Of a stretch of DNA of 64,000 nucleotides, positions 21,145-32,596 are shown one piece after another; within the stretch, counting starts at the first letter, position 1; each line of letters opens with the position of its first letter. The notes below the pieces were generated by a model. It saw only the letters and a list, made by a program, of their open reading frames with translations. It ran no database searches and had not been told where the DNA came from. The position numbers were made by a program, and so were the translations under genes. The DNA comes from Costus lasius (Eukaryota > Streptophyta > Magnoliopsida > Zingiberales > Costaceae): NCBI GenBank assembly GCA_027563935.2, contig CM050449.1:85157178-85221177 (forward strand). Reading direction: 5' to 3'.

Positions 21145-21310
21145 TCCTACTTGGCACTGTGCAAAATTGACAGTGATATCTAAGACATGGGTTGAAGTCA
21201 AAAATTATAAAAAAAAAAAATTTTTGAGAGAAAAATTTTGGGTAGGCATGAGAGAATGAATCCTCTACTTGGCACTGTGTAAAATTGACAGTGGTACCGA
21301 AGATAAGAGT
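21141..21310 (+). ncRNA. Paired conserved stem-loops before the 3' LTR
   Basis: Two copies of CTACTTGG + CACTGT + 9-nt loop (GCAAAATTG or GTAAAATTG) + ACAGTG, then GATATCTAAG or GGTACCGAAG, then GGTTGAAGTC or GAGTTGAAGTC. Stems are at 21155-21175 and 21273-21293. The minus-strand Athila has the same pair with compensatory stem changes. Upstream of the 3' LTR and non-coding; a packaging, dimerisation or export signal is possible, but nothing here proves it. Confidence 0.6.
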
Positions 21311-21672
21311 TGAAGTCCAAATAAAAAGTGTGTATCTATGTGGGTACATACCATCAAAAACACAAAAAAAAGAGAAAAAGAGATTTTGAGTGGAAAAAGA
21401 TTTTGGATATCCTATTCCTGTAAACAAAGATATGATAGATTTAAACTAAAACAAAGGTGAAATCATGAGACGGAGATTCTTTTTATTATGCGAGTTGCGA
21501 AGTTTTATTTGATCAAAGTTGTAGATCTTAAAGATTAATTTCATTGGATGATGTATTTATCTGAAATTTGTGCAAAAAGTTGATGAAATATTTCATGAGT
21601 GATTATATTTTAGAAATTTATTTTTCATAAAAGAGCATATTTTCCATACTTAGCGTTATTCTTTATTTATTT

Positions 21673-21692
21673 GCTTGAGGACAAGCAAAGTT
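21673..21692 (+). promoter_or_regulatory. Conserved motif before the 3' LTR
   Basis: GCTTGAGGACAAGCAAAG, about 20 bp before the 3' LTR start at 21708, also present at the same place in the minus-strand Athila (7156-7173 and right copy). It lies where the polypurine tract for plus-strand priming should be, and may include or flank it. Confidence 0.6.
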
Positions 21693-22837
21693 TGAGCCTT
21701 ATGTGTTTGATGACACCAAAATTCATAGTATATTTTGTGTCATTTCATGTGTCTTTTTGTGTCATATTTATACTCTTTTGCTTATTTTTAAGCCTTATTT
21801 GTCAAATATTGAGGGATCTACACCATTTCTTATTTTTGATCATTTTTAGGTTAAAAGTGCTATATTTTGATGGATTTTGAAATATTTGAGCACACCAATG
21901 GATTCCGGACGTCGAAACAAAGCTACCCATCAATTTTCATCAAATTTGGAGCCCATTTGCAAAAATACGACACTACCGTAATTTCTGGACAATCTCTCAC
22001 GGTACCGTATCTCTCAGTAGACGTTTTGGGCAAAATATGACACTGCCGTATGAAACGTTATGGTACCGTAATTTTCAGCATTTTCAAACAGAATGTTTCA
22101 GCAGGAATACGGTACTACCGTAATTTTGAGCGCAACTCTCACGGCACCGTCTTTTCCGCCCAGAATTCATAGAAGAAAATATGGCACTACCATATTTTTG
22201 GGAGAAATTTTCACGGTGCCGTATTTCCAAATAATTCTCTACAGAACTCCAAAGGTAAAAAATACGGCACTACCGTATTTTGTGGTAAAACTTTCATGGT
22301 GCCGTATTGGTGGAGGATTTTCGTGAGTTTTTCGGGTCTGATTCTTGCGTGGGCCATAACTTTTGATCCATAAGTCCAAATTGAGATCTAAAAGAAGTGC
22401 CGCACTCGTCTTTAAAAGCCGAAGACGCACGAAGTGGAAGAACGAACGTTTATCCAGTATTGAGAGAGAAAGTGACAGAACGGTGCTTAGGGTTGGGCTT
22501 CACGCCGAGAGGCGTGGAGATCACCTCTCACCATGTTTTTTACTCTGAAGCTTGGCCTGGAGGAAAGGAGGACGCCACAGAAGTGTCAAAGTGTTTGGAG
22601 TTCGATCGGAGGAGAAATCATCAAAACAGTGGTGATAGCACTGTTCACACGTGAAATTACGGGTTGTAATTCAATTACAACCCTGTTTTGTAACTTTTCT
22701 TCCTCCCTTCTTAGATTTTTGACCTTTTGTAAGATCCAGAAATTTATTAGCAGGTAAGAAAAATAAAGTTTTGGTTATCTAGCATTTTTGTGGAAGTTTT
22801 TCAATGAGATAATGTATCGATTTGTGTATTTTCCTGC

Positions 22838-22925
22838 TATGAAAAAAAATATGTGTCGCAGAGAGGATTCGAACCTGCGACTTAAGGCGTAGGTTGTGTG
22901 CTGCACGCCACTAGGCTAGTGGTGT
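22838..22925 (-). ncRNA. tRNA-like segment with Pol III box A and box B, minus strand
   Basis: On the minus strand: box A TAGCCTAGTGGC (22918-22907), then 31 nt, then box B GGTTCGAATCC (22875-22865). A 7-bp hairpin GTCGCAG/CTGCGAC encloses box B, and a run of eight T follows about 15-20 nt downstream. Spacing and order fit an internal Pol III promoter and terminator. A cloverleaf with a proper anticodon arm is not evident, so this is a tRNA-derived relic or SINE head inside the LTR, not a working tRNA gene. Confidence 0.6.
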
Positions 22926-24980
22926 CTTTCTATTAGAAAAGGGGAAGAGCCCTTGTTAAGGGTGAAGTGGGGAAAATAACTTATAGTAAAGGGTTATTGG
23001 ATCTTGGAGGCTTAATGGGTAGAAAGCTAAAACCTTAAGGGATCCATTTTCTCACCTCTCACTCACGATTTTTCCCTCTTCTCCCTCTTGGCTCACGACA
23101 TTTCTCCTTTGAGTGAAGGTGGCGGTTTGCCCTCTTCCCTCTTATCCTCCTCTTGTGGCCGTCGGTGAGAGGTGGTGGAGGCGGCTTCCGGCGAACTCTT
23201 GAGTGATCCGGCGACGTGTTGGCGTGAGAGGAGGCGTGAGGACGTGAGGCTTGGAAGAACGAAATCAAGGTGAGTGGATCTTCTCTTCTACCTTGTTCAC
23301 GCATAGTTGGATTATTGTTTGATTTAGAGAAGTTTAAAGCTTAGAAACATGATATGAACCCTTGATTGTAAAGTTGTATGTGTTTCATTGTTTTTCCCCA
23401 AATTTCGAAACCCTAGTTTGCATGAAAATTAGGGCTTTTCATTTCTAAGACTTCTAATCATCAATGGGACTTGATTAATCATGTATGAGACCTTAAATTT
23501 TTCAATTGCATGAAGATTAGGGCTTGATTGAGAATTTCGCCCCCAGCTTCATGAAATACGCCCAAATGTATGGGTAAAAATTGGGGCAAACCAGATTTCT
23601 ATGAAATTAGGTATAAGAGGACTCTACTGTATTTTTTGGGGAATTTTTGGAAATAAAAGTTTCTGTTAACTGAAATTGACCTAGGGGTAATTCGGTAAAT
23701 TTGCTAGTTAAATTGGGGGAAAACTTGAAATATCGATCTAAGGATCATGAGGGACGTAATGACTATTTTTACGAAATTTTTGGATAAGTTTTCCTGCATG
23801 ACTTAAACTTTGAACTAGGGGCATTTCTGTCTTTTGTTATAAGAACTAGGAGAAAACTATGAATCTGTGATATTCTGTGTTTATGCTATCTGTGGATGAA
23901 ATTTGGTGAATTTTCAGTATTAGTATGTATTCTTTTGTTAAATGGTGTATGTGTAAAGTAGTGATGTGAAATATTGATTGATAACCTTGGGTGATAACTT
24001 AGAAAAGGTTAAACCTTGTTTGCATGAAATCTAAGGACCTTTCTTGAACTTGATTGATGTGATTGCTGAGACAATGTTCGTGTTGTAGGCGTTCGATAAG
24101 GGTCCTAGACTTGGGTGGACTGAACCTAAGGGTTAACTAGGGCACTCAGTGAACAGTCATTCTGAATTGGGGTTGGAGAATCCACCCATCCTGTTCTGAT
24201 TGTTTCCGGTAATGGAGGGACTGTTCTAGAGTCTAGTGACCAGATTAGAGGTTCAGGGTTCCGGTTGTGTTAAGGGTATTTTGTCCAAGTGATAAACCTT
24301 TTGAGAGTTGGGTGTTTGAAACAAAGTGCCACGTCTTGGTCAGACGGGGGCCACCTCTTGAATTCAGTCACTTTCCGTTCCCGGTTGTGGGGTTGTTGTG
24401 TTCCCGGTAAAGGGGGTGTGGTTGAGTGTCGTAGAGCAAAGTGCCACGTCGTGACCTGGCGGGGGCCACCTCTTGAATCTACACCTCACCATTGTTTGTT
24501 GCAAGTTACTCTCAGTGCCTTGACGAAGGCCGGGTTGGACCCTCGGGGTCAATTCTGAAATCACTGGACAAGAGTTGTGTAATCCTAGTCTGTTAGCCGG
24601 ATAGGCTGTTAGGTGATCTTGTTGCCCGGGGTGGTGGGTGTATTGTTTTCTGATTACGATTGTGATTTTGTGGTTATCGGTTTCATTATGTTGTTTATGT
24701 TGTATTGACATCTTCCGTTAAAAGTTTTGAAAAGATATCTGCATCTACTTCTGATTGTATATTCGTGGATGGTCGAACGAGACTATCTACTCACTGAGCC
24801 GTGTAGCTCATTCCACGATATTTCCAGATGCAGGGCAGGAGCCTACAGCTTGAGTGGATACATGGTTTTCTGACTTGATATTTTGGGGCCTGCGAGCCTG
24901 TACTATTTGTGGGCCGGATGTGGCCAGGATTTTTGTGATTTTATTCATGGATATGTTAGCCGGATGTGGCTGGTATGCTG

Positions 24981-25080
24981 ATGTTTGATTTCTGTGATAT
25001 TGTTGCCGGGTTGGCAATTGTTTTGATACGATGTTTGATTTCTGTGATATTGTTGCCGGGTTGGCAATTGTTTTGATACG
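24981..25080. repeat. Perfect 50-bp tandem duplication
   Basis: Two identical 50-bp units (24981-25030 and 25031-25080), each starting ATGTTTGATTTCTGTGATAT, within the inserted LTR-type unit. Confidence 0.95.
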
Positions 25081-26296
25081 ACTGTTAAACCGAGGGCTTA
25101 AGCCTGTTTTCGGTGAATTCTGTGTTATCCAGTATTTATCGAGTATCGTGGTTTGTTATTTCGATGTTGTGATAAGGAATGAGAACTTTTGATTTTGGAA
25201 ATGTTGTGTTTCAGTTTGTGGTCGGCATGTCGACCCGTATTATGATATCATGGAACATGTACAGGAATTTCCTTAGTTTTCCTGGGGACATGCTGCCGAA
25301 ATTTTCCGAATCGATTTCCGTAAGCTATTATTCCCTAGCATCTGTATTGTTGTTTGTGTGTGACGTTCCCTTTCTTCCGCGGTTTATGCCTGTGTTTGGG
25401 GTTTATTCTGAGGGGGCGTGACACCTTTGAACTATGATTTATTGTAATCTTTCCTTCATGCTAGCTTAGATTTTTTATGGGACATGGGGTGTAATCCCCT
25501 TGGTTTCTTAATGACTAGAAAACATCAATTTTTGTCATGATAATTTTATTTATGATAATTTTACTTTTGTGATTGATTGTTCTTTGATTCTCCTTAGTTT
25601 TATAAATATCAGCATGTTTTAGAATTTTGTGAAATAGACCGAGAGGTTGATTGTTCGAAATTCGGAACCCTAGAAATCATTGAGTTTAGAACTAATCGTA
25701 AGAGATTAGGTTTGTTCTTCGAATTCTGATTTTTAGTGAATTTATTGCCATGTTGATAATTTGAATCTAGGGTTGAGTTATTGTGTTAGACTTGATTTGA
25801 TTTTGCACGAGAGTGAGGATCGAGTCGTCGGAAAACCATAAGTAAAACCTGTGTTGAGTTTCCGGATGTACGAGAGTGATCCTTGAGATTATTGACTTAG
25901 AACTCGGATGCACGAGAGTGATCCTTGAGTTCTTTGTTCAATAATTTACTTATTTTCAGCATTGGATAGATCTTGCACGAGAGTGAGGATTGGTCCTTTG
26001 TATGATTGTCTGCACGAGAGCGAGATGATCCTTTTATGAAGTAAATTAGGTCTTTATCATAATGAAATTAGATTGACAGCCTTTATTTCTTTCTAGTCAT
26101 TACAATCAAGGTGGATGAAACCCTAGTCCCATGTTTATCTCTCTGATTTATCTTTTCACCCTTTATATTGCTTACTTGCATTAAAATCGGTCGCTTAGCT
26201 AGTGAGAATACAATTATTTAGTACTTAACAATAAGGTCTCTGTGGTTCGATATCTATTTTATTACTTCGAGTATCCGTGCATTGTCGGACACAACA

Positions 26297-29200
26297 CTGC
26301 CTCAAATGCTATAACATACTCAGCTATAGTAGAATGCTTGAAGCTCTTCCAGATCACATCACCTCCATTCTATTTGAACACATAGCTTGCCTACAATGTA
26401 AAGTCATCATGGTCATATTAGAATGAGGCATTAGTGTAGCCCTACACACTAAGCTCTTCTTGTCCTCCATACATCATGAAGAAATATTTAGTTCTCTTTA
26501 GACACTTAAGGATGTTCTTTACAACTATCTAGTACTGAATGCCTAGATTGAAATTGGATCAGCTGGTTATGCTCACAACATAAGCCACAATTGGTCTAGT
26601 ACATAACATTGCATACATGATCGAACGTACTACCAAAGAATAAGATACTCGACTCATGTCATCACTCTCAGCTTGGGTCAAAGGACACTATCTCTTTGAG
26701 AGAGATAGTCCATGCCTCACTATAAGGTACCCATTCTTAGAATTATCCATGCTAAACCTCTCCAACACCTTATCGATATAGGTATTTTGACTCAGGGCTA
26801 TGAGCTTCTTGGATCTATCCCTATAAATCCTCACACCTAGGATATAGGTGGCCTCCCCTAATTCTTTTATCTCAAAACACTTTCCTAACCATGTCTTCAT
26901 GACATGAAAAATAGAGATGTCATTTCCGATAAGTAGTATGTCATCGACATACAAGACTGTAAATGTCACTAAACTTCCACTATTTCTTATACACACAAGC
27001 ATCATCTTCATTCTTAATAAAGCCATAATCTCTTACTACCTCATGAAAATAAAATTTCAAATTTGAGAGGCTTTCTTTAATCCATAAATGGATTTATTTA
27101 ACTTGTAAACATTATGATTATTTGTAGGATGGATGAAACCATCAAGTTATGTCATATACACATCCTCTGATAGCTTCTCATTAAGGAACGTGGTCTTGAC
27201 ATCCATCTGTCATATCTCATAATCATATAATGCAACTATACCAAGTATAATCTGAATAGATTTGAACATGGTAACTAGCGAGATGGTTTCAGCATAGTGT
27301 ACCCCTGCTTAAATCCTTTTGCCACTAGTTTACCTTTATAGATAAACTATATTTCCATCTATGTTAGTGTTCTTCTTAAAAACCTATTTATATCCAATGG
27401 GCTTTACCCCATCAGGTGGCTCAACCAAGTCCCATACATGGTTAGCTGATACAAAATCCATCTCGGATCGCATTGCCAAAATCCATCTCTCAGAGTTCGG
27501 TCCAGCAACCACTTCCTCATAGGACTTTGGCTTATCCTCAATGATGGACATACCATCAAGTTGAGTCAGAAGTGACCTATACTTCTCAAGTTCACGACGA
27601 ATCCTACCAATCCTATGTGGAACCTGTGCTTGAGCCTTAGGTTGGCTAATAAACTATGTAGGTGCCTCAGGTTCCATCTCAACCTTAGTGTCCTATGGTT
27701 AATCTTGGATTTCTTCCAAGTCAAACTTCCTCCTATTAGCTTTGTTTTTAGAGAAATTCCTTCTCTAGGGAAATAGAACCACGAGCAACCAAAACTTTAT
27801 TCTTTGTAGGAATATAAAAGTAGCATCCTTTTAATTTCTTAGGATACCCCATAAACATATGTTTATCTGATCTGGGTTCTAGTTTATTAGAATCCTGATG
27901 TTTGTATGCCTCACATCCCTAGAATTTGATAAAAGAGAGATTTGGTCGTCCACTTGTCCATAGCTCATGTGGAATTTTTGAGACACTCTTAGTTGGAATG
28001 TTATTCAGTATCAAAGAAGCTCTCTCTTGTGCATGACCCCATAAGGTGGAAGAGTTGCATGGCTCATCATACATCAAACAATATCGAGCAAGATTCAATT
28101 TCTCCTCTCATATAGACCATTCATTGTGGTATTCCTAGATGAGTGAGTTGAGATAGAATCCCACACTCTCTCAGATAGTCATTGAACTCATGGCTCAAGT
28201 ATTCTCTGCCTCAATCTAATCAAAGAGCCTTAATAGATCTTCCGAGCTAGTTCTCTACTTCATGTCTAAACTCCTTCTATTTCTCAATGGATTTAGACTT
28301 ATATCTCATCAAATAGACATAATAATATATACTAAAATCATCACAAAGCATGACGAAGTAGTGTACCCTCCTCTAGCTTGCTTATTGAATGGTCCACACA
28401 CATCACTCTGTATAAGAACCAATAAGCCTTTTGCTCTCTCACCTAACTTGGTGAAGGGTGCTTTTGTCATCTTCCCTAATAAATAAGGCTCACATATATC
28501 AAACTCCTCAATGGAGGTTGAGTCCAATAATCCATTTGCATGAAGTTGTTGAAAGTGATTCTTATTTATATGGGCTGCTCAACAATGCCATTGGTACTTA
28601 CCGATAGGTCCACTCAATTTGATCTTCTTGTTATTTATATTACAAATAGAACAATTCATGTCTAGGACATACAATGCATTATATAAAATAGGTTTACCAT
28701 AAAATATATTTGCAAAAGAAAAACACAGACATCCTCTTTTATTTCAAATATAAAACCTTTCCTCTCTAGTGCAGGGATGGATACATTATTTTTTCATAAC
28801 AGAAGATACAAAATAGCAATGCTCAAGTTATAATAAAAGTCCATAAGGTAGGGAGAGAGTGAGATATCTTATAGCAATGACAACAACATGTGCTCCATTT
28901 CCATCTCATAGGTCTATCTCTCCAGGCCGCACCGCTCTACATATCATGAGCCCCTGCATATATGTACAAATATTCACTCCACATATAGAATCCAATACCC
29001 ATGATGTAGAAGTAGAAATATTGAAAGAACTTATGTTCCTTCACCCTTTTCATCTTCTTTTTCAGTGTCGTGGTATCACCCATAGCATTGCCCTTGGCGC
29101 GTGCCTTACCTTTCTTCTTTCTCTTATTAGTCACAGGGACCATAAGAATAGAATGGGCTTTGGTCTTAACTATCTCCCACTTGGTCGACTGGAGCATATT

Positions 29201-29769
29201 CAATAGTTCCTCCTTAGTGCATTTAATCTGGTTCATGTTGAAATTTATAATAAAGGGATTGAAGCTAGAAGGAAAAGACTATATAATAAGATTTGTGCCT
29301 AAGTCTTGGTCTATTAGGTGCCCAATCTTCGAAGATGATTCCAATACCCAATTATCTTGAGTACATGGGGTCCTACTAGAGAACCCTTAGTCAGTTTGCA
29401 CTGAAAAGCCACTTTGGCGGTCTCATATCTCTTAGTTCTAGCTTGTGCCTCGAACATCTTGTTCATATGTGTTATGATCTAAAACGCATTCTGCTCCTCA
29501 TGCTACACCTGAAGTTCAAGTGACATAGTGTCCAACATAAGAGATGCCACCTCCAAAGACTCATCTTGATGATTTCGAAAAACATCTCTCTCATCCACAT
29601 GGGCTGTAGATAGTAGCGGTGAAGGAAGAGGCTGCTCTAGGACATATAACTTCTTCTCGTGCTTGAGAACAATCCTCAAGTTTTGATACCATTCCATGAA
29701 GTTGGTTCCTACCAACTTATCCTTCTCAAGGATAGATTGCAGTGTCAATTTGCTATACTTCGTAGCCAT
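26297..29769 (-). pseudogene. Main part of decayed copia gag-pol, minus strand
   Basis: Continues the copia broken at 16410. From its gag start at ATG 29769 (MATKYSKLTLQSILEKDKLV) downward it encodes gag, an integrase piece near 28309-28527 (EEFDICEPYLLGKMTKAP), and RT near 26688-27026 with YVDDILLIGND. RNase H words follow, up to the CTGCC duplication at 26297. Many stops and frameshifts are present. It is a diverged relative of the young copia family, not a recent copy. Confidence 0.88.
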
Positions 29770-30832
29770 TTGATCTATATGATAAGTAGATTAGTTCTAC
29801 TATCAAATCATTTAATCTCGACTTATATTAAATGAATATGACTCCCACTAATTTTATTGAATTGACAGCCCTCTTAAGTCAATATCGGAAATGACAGAGA
29901 TTTCCTAGTGAGATGGGACCCTTATTTCACATGAGGCTTAACGTCCCACAACGGTGGGATGAGGTTCACAAAGTGACTCATGCTTCGTAATGTGGGCACG
30001 CTAGCCAATTGCGCTTGATAATTTCCCTTATTGGGATGGTTTAGATCTTCATGTCCAACGAGGGCTAGATACAGCACAAAGCTAAAACTTCTCAACGCTG
30101 CCTCTAGAATTTCATCATCTAGCCTAATCCACATATGAACAAACTACTCAAGCTTAACCTGACATATATGTGTAGGGCCAATGTCTTGTGAAGATGCGCC
30201 CACGTTTTGAGTGGACTAGGGAAACATATTGTCACACACGTCTTCTAAAGATAAGTGGGTGTGTCCCATTGGATCGGTTACGAGCAGGAAGGATGTTTGT
30301 GTGTAAGCTCATAAGGCCTTTACTTGCCTTTACTTACAAAATACAAAATTATTTTTCAAAACACATTGTTTACATGTTAGCCCATCACATGCATTCCCAC
30401 CCTACATCAGCTTTGCATTAGACCTAGCCAATCACGTGCGTTCCCACCCTACATCAGATTTATTTTTATTATACCTATATATTTGAACACAATTTCCAAA
30501 AGGTACACTTTAAGCCCTCCATGCCTAAGGAGTTAAGAGTCACTACCAGTAACGGGCATATAGAGAATCTTAACCCAAGCTGCAAGCCATCCATTCACCT
30601 GGTTAGGCGTAAAGAAAGTTATTCTAAATCCATTGGATCCTACCCCTCTAAACCCTTTGAACCTACTCAGCCTAACCCTAAGGAACCACCTAAGGCACCC
30701 TTAGCAGTAAACCAATCTAAGGATTCTCCTTGACGCTTAGATGACCCATTAGGATTTAATAAGACATAGGGAAACCTTAGCCTAAGGTAGAGCTTCCTAA
30801 GAAAACCCTAGGATCCTATCTAGACCCTTGTT
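29770..30832 (-). other. Decayed copia leader and unassigned sequence
   Basis: 29860-30110 matches the young copia leader in reverse (for example GAGATGGGACCCTTATTTCACATGAGG and TCATGTCCAACGAGGGCTAG words, each shared in part). From about 30140 to 30832 similarity is lost. A block at 30240-30420 resembles 33960-34160. Bases 30386-30470 contain a small internal repeat of a word ending CCCACCCTACATCAG. No gene is seen. Confidence 0.55.
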
Positions 30833-32596
30833 CGCCCTCTGCAGTCTCGCACACACGGATCTCTTGAGTTCTCTTCTTCCACGCCCGGTGCTAGCCTCGG
30901 GAAGAAGATCCAAGCCTTAGGGAGATACTCTACTTCACTTGCGCCACCAAGAGAGATGATGCGCCAAGAGAAGAAGGAAGACTATCCAAAAACGCCAAGC
31001 ACTAATGTTCCTTGCGCCAAGAGGAAAGGAGGAAGTGGCTTGCGGTTATGGAAGAAGGAAGATGCGCCCTTGCTCCAAGCACTTGCCCCTCTCCTTGTGT
31101 TCACGCCTTCAAGGATTAATTACACACAAGAGGGGGCGACTAGGGTCATATTTATAGGGCAAGAGGCGGTTAGGGTAATGGCTAGGATCATGACAAGTGT
31201 AGGGCTAGGATGAGGAGGTTTGAGATAAGGAAAGTCTCCAAGACATTTCCATAATTCTCATTCAACCTTACCTTTTGTTCCCACGCCTTTCCTTGTGCGC
31301 CAAGTCCTTGCCTTGCGCCTCAAGCAATGCCATAGAGGCATGCATTCCATCCTAGGAAGAGAGGGGGAGGTGCCCTTTACTTCCATAATGAAGCAAAGGC
31401 GCCAACATGACCCCATTATGCCCCTAGGCGCCTAATGGTTCATGTTTCTCCCCATTATACCCTTTTAGCCTCTCATCTCTTCATGAGAACTTGTTATTGG
31501 GCCTCATTGGATAATGAGTTAGCCCAAACATCATTGCATAGGTTGATTAAGCACTTGGATCCAATCCAATGCAACCCTAATCCAAATGTGACCAACCATG
31601 GTCAAATACGGGTCAACCTGCCAAAAATGAAGTTTGGCTCCAATAACATTCTTCCATCTCATCAGGCCCATTGGCGCTGATGAAATCTCCCAATTAGATC
31701 CGAGTTATCCAATAACTCGATCATAAGGCTTCCCGATCAATACGAGAACTCAAGTATCAAGGTGTGCGACCCTGTAGGTTCCTCTGACGCTGGTAGTGCT
31801 GACCAAAGGTCATCACAAGCAGTGAGTGGCACCTAGCAGTGCATCGCTGCTACCCAGGTCGTTGGAATGGATATCGACATCGACATCCCCATCATCGCAA
31901 CTAGGTACAGATGCATTACAGTCTCTTTGCCGTACTGATATCCGATTGGACAAGTGTGTCACCACTTGTTTTCATCCAATCACATGGCTATGACTAAAAC
32001 AGGTTCTCACCTGGGTATGGCCATACACTCTCAGTCATAGAACCATAAAGGAGCTCCATGGATATCATACTTCCTTAGGGAAGGGGCAAATCCTATGTCT
32101 GTCCATTGATCTTCTCATATGGGTCGTGACATGCTCAATAACAACCGTTATGACCTCCCAGCTACGCCAAGGTGTTAGGTTGTATCAAAGCAAGTCCCTA
32201 ACCATATAGAATGATTAATGACCTCAAGTCAAGGGATCAATGCATCTCCTGTCACTTATGAGGATAACTCATGACATCAAGTCATAGCCTCATAGCGGGT
32301 CTATCCAGTATATCCCCAATGATATACCCATGTGTCTGCGTTAGCACCACGTGCCTAACCAGCCCACATACCAGTCTCACAAGTACCATAGCTGTCCCAT
32401 ATCCACTAAGGTACATCGACTGGGGATTATAATTCGAGCACAGATCCAATCTGTCTCCAGGGACATTATCATGTAAGTACACAATCGCAGGTATAGTCAA
32501 ACAATGATAACGACAATGCCAGAATGATATATAAATATCAGTGTCAAGTAGTACATAAGTTGACCAAAACTAGGTCCTAGGGCATATACACCAACA
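30833..32596 (-). repeat. Truncated LTR of the young copia family, minus strand
   Basis: Reads TGTTGGTGTATATGCCC from 32596 downward and follows the intact LTR for about 1.76 kb, then stops at about 30833, before the last ~200 bp. It is much closer to the young family than to the adjacent decayed copia, whose own LTR (15876-16074) is far more diverged. No target-site duplication can be assigned because one end is missing. Confidence 0.88.

Larger units (their letters stand above)
22728..25423 (+). mobile_element. Inserted LTR-type unit (probable solo LTR), 2.7 kb
   Basis: Starts TGTAAGATCC and ends GGGGCGTGACA, with a perfect 5-bp target-site duplication CCTTT (22723-22727 and 25424-25428). 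TG...CA ends and a 5-bp duplication are LTR-retrotransposon hallmarks. It has no coding domains and no internal LTR pair, so a solo LTR left by recombination is the best reading; the ends resemble those of other gypsy LTRs. It contains a tRNA-like segment at about 22845-22925, two related GTGCCACGTC...GGGGGCCACCTCTTGAAT blocks near 24327 and 24442, and a 50-bp tandem duplication. Confidence 0.85.
16411..26296 (+). mobile_element. Non-autonomous Athila-like LTR retrotransposon, plus strand
   Basis: Flanked by the perfect target-site duplication CTGCC (16406-16410 and 26297-26301), with LTRs 16411-18310 and 21708-26296; the right LTR is enlarged by a nested insertion. A tRNA-Asp primer site is at 18317-18334. 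The 3.4-kb interior holds only a gag-like acidic frame, then non-coding sequence with the pol-end stem-loop, a microsatellite, the paired stem-loops and the GCTTGAGGACAAGCAAAG motif before the 3' LTR. No protease, RT, RNase H or integrase is present. It inserted into the decayed minus-strand copia. Confidence 0.92.
21708..26296 (+). repeat. 3' LTR of the non-autonomous element, interrupted
   Basis: 21708-22727 and 25424-26296 together match the 1.9-kb 5' LTR, including the hairpin array (about 21965-22310) and the CACGAGAGTG words (25806, 25869, 25910, 25976, 26013). The inserted unit 22728-25423 splits it with target-site duplication CCTTT. One hairpin-array and one CACGAGAGTG site differ from the 5' LTR by point changes. 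Confidence 0.92.

Noticed and set aside
22838..22925. Functional tRNA gene
   Set aside because: Box A and box B are present but no cloverleaf with anticodon arm or acceptor stem can be made.
26297..29769. Second member of the young copia family
   Set aside because: Its coding sequence and LTR are far more diverged than the ~1% among young copies; it is an old relative.
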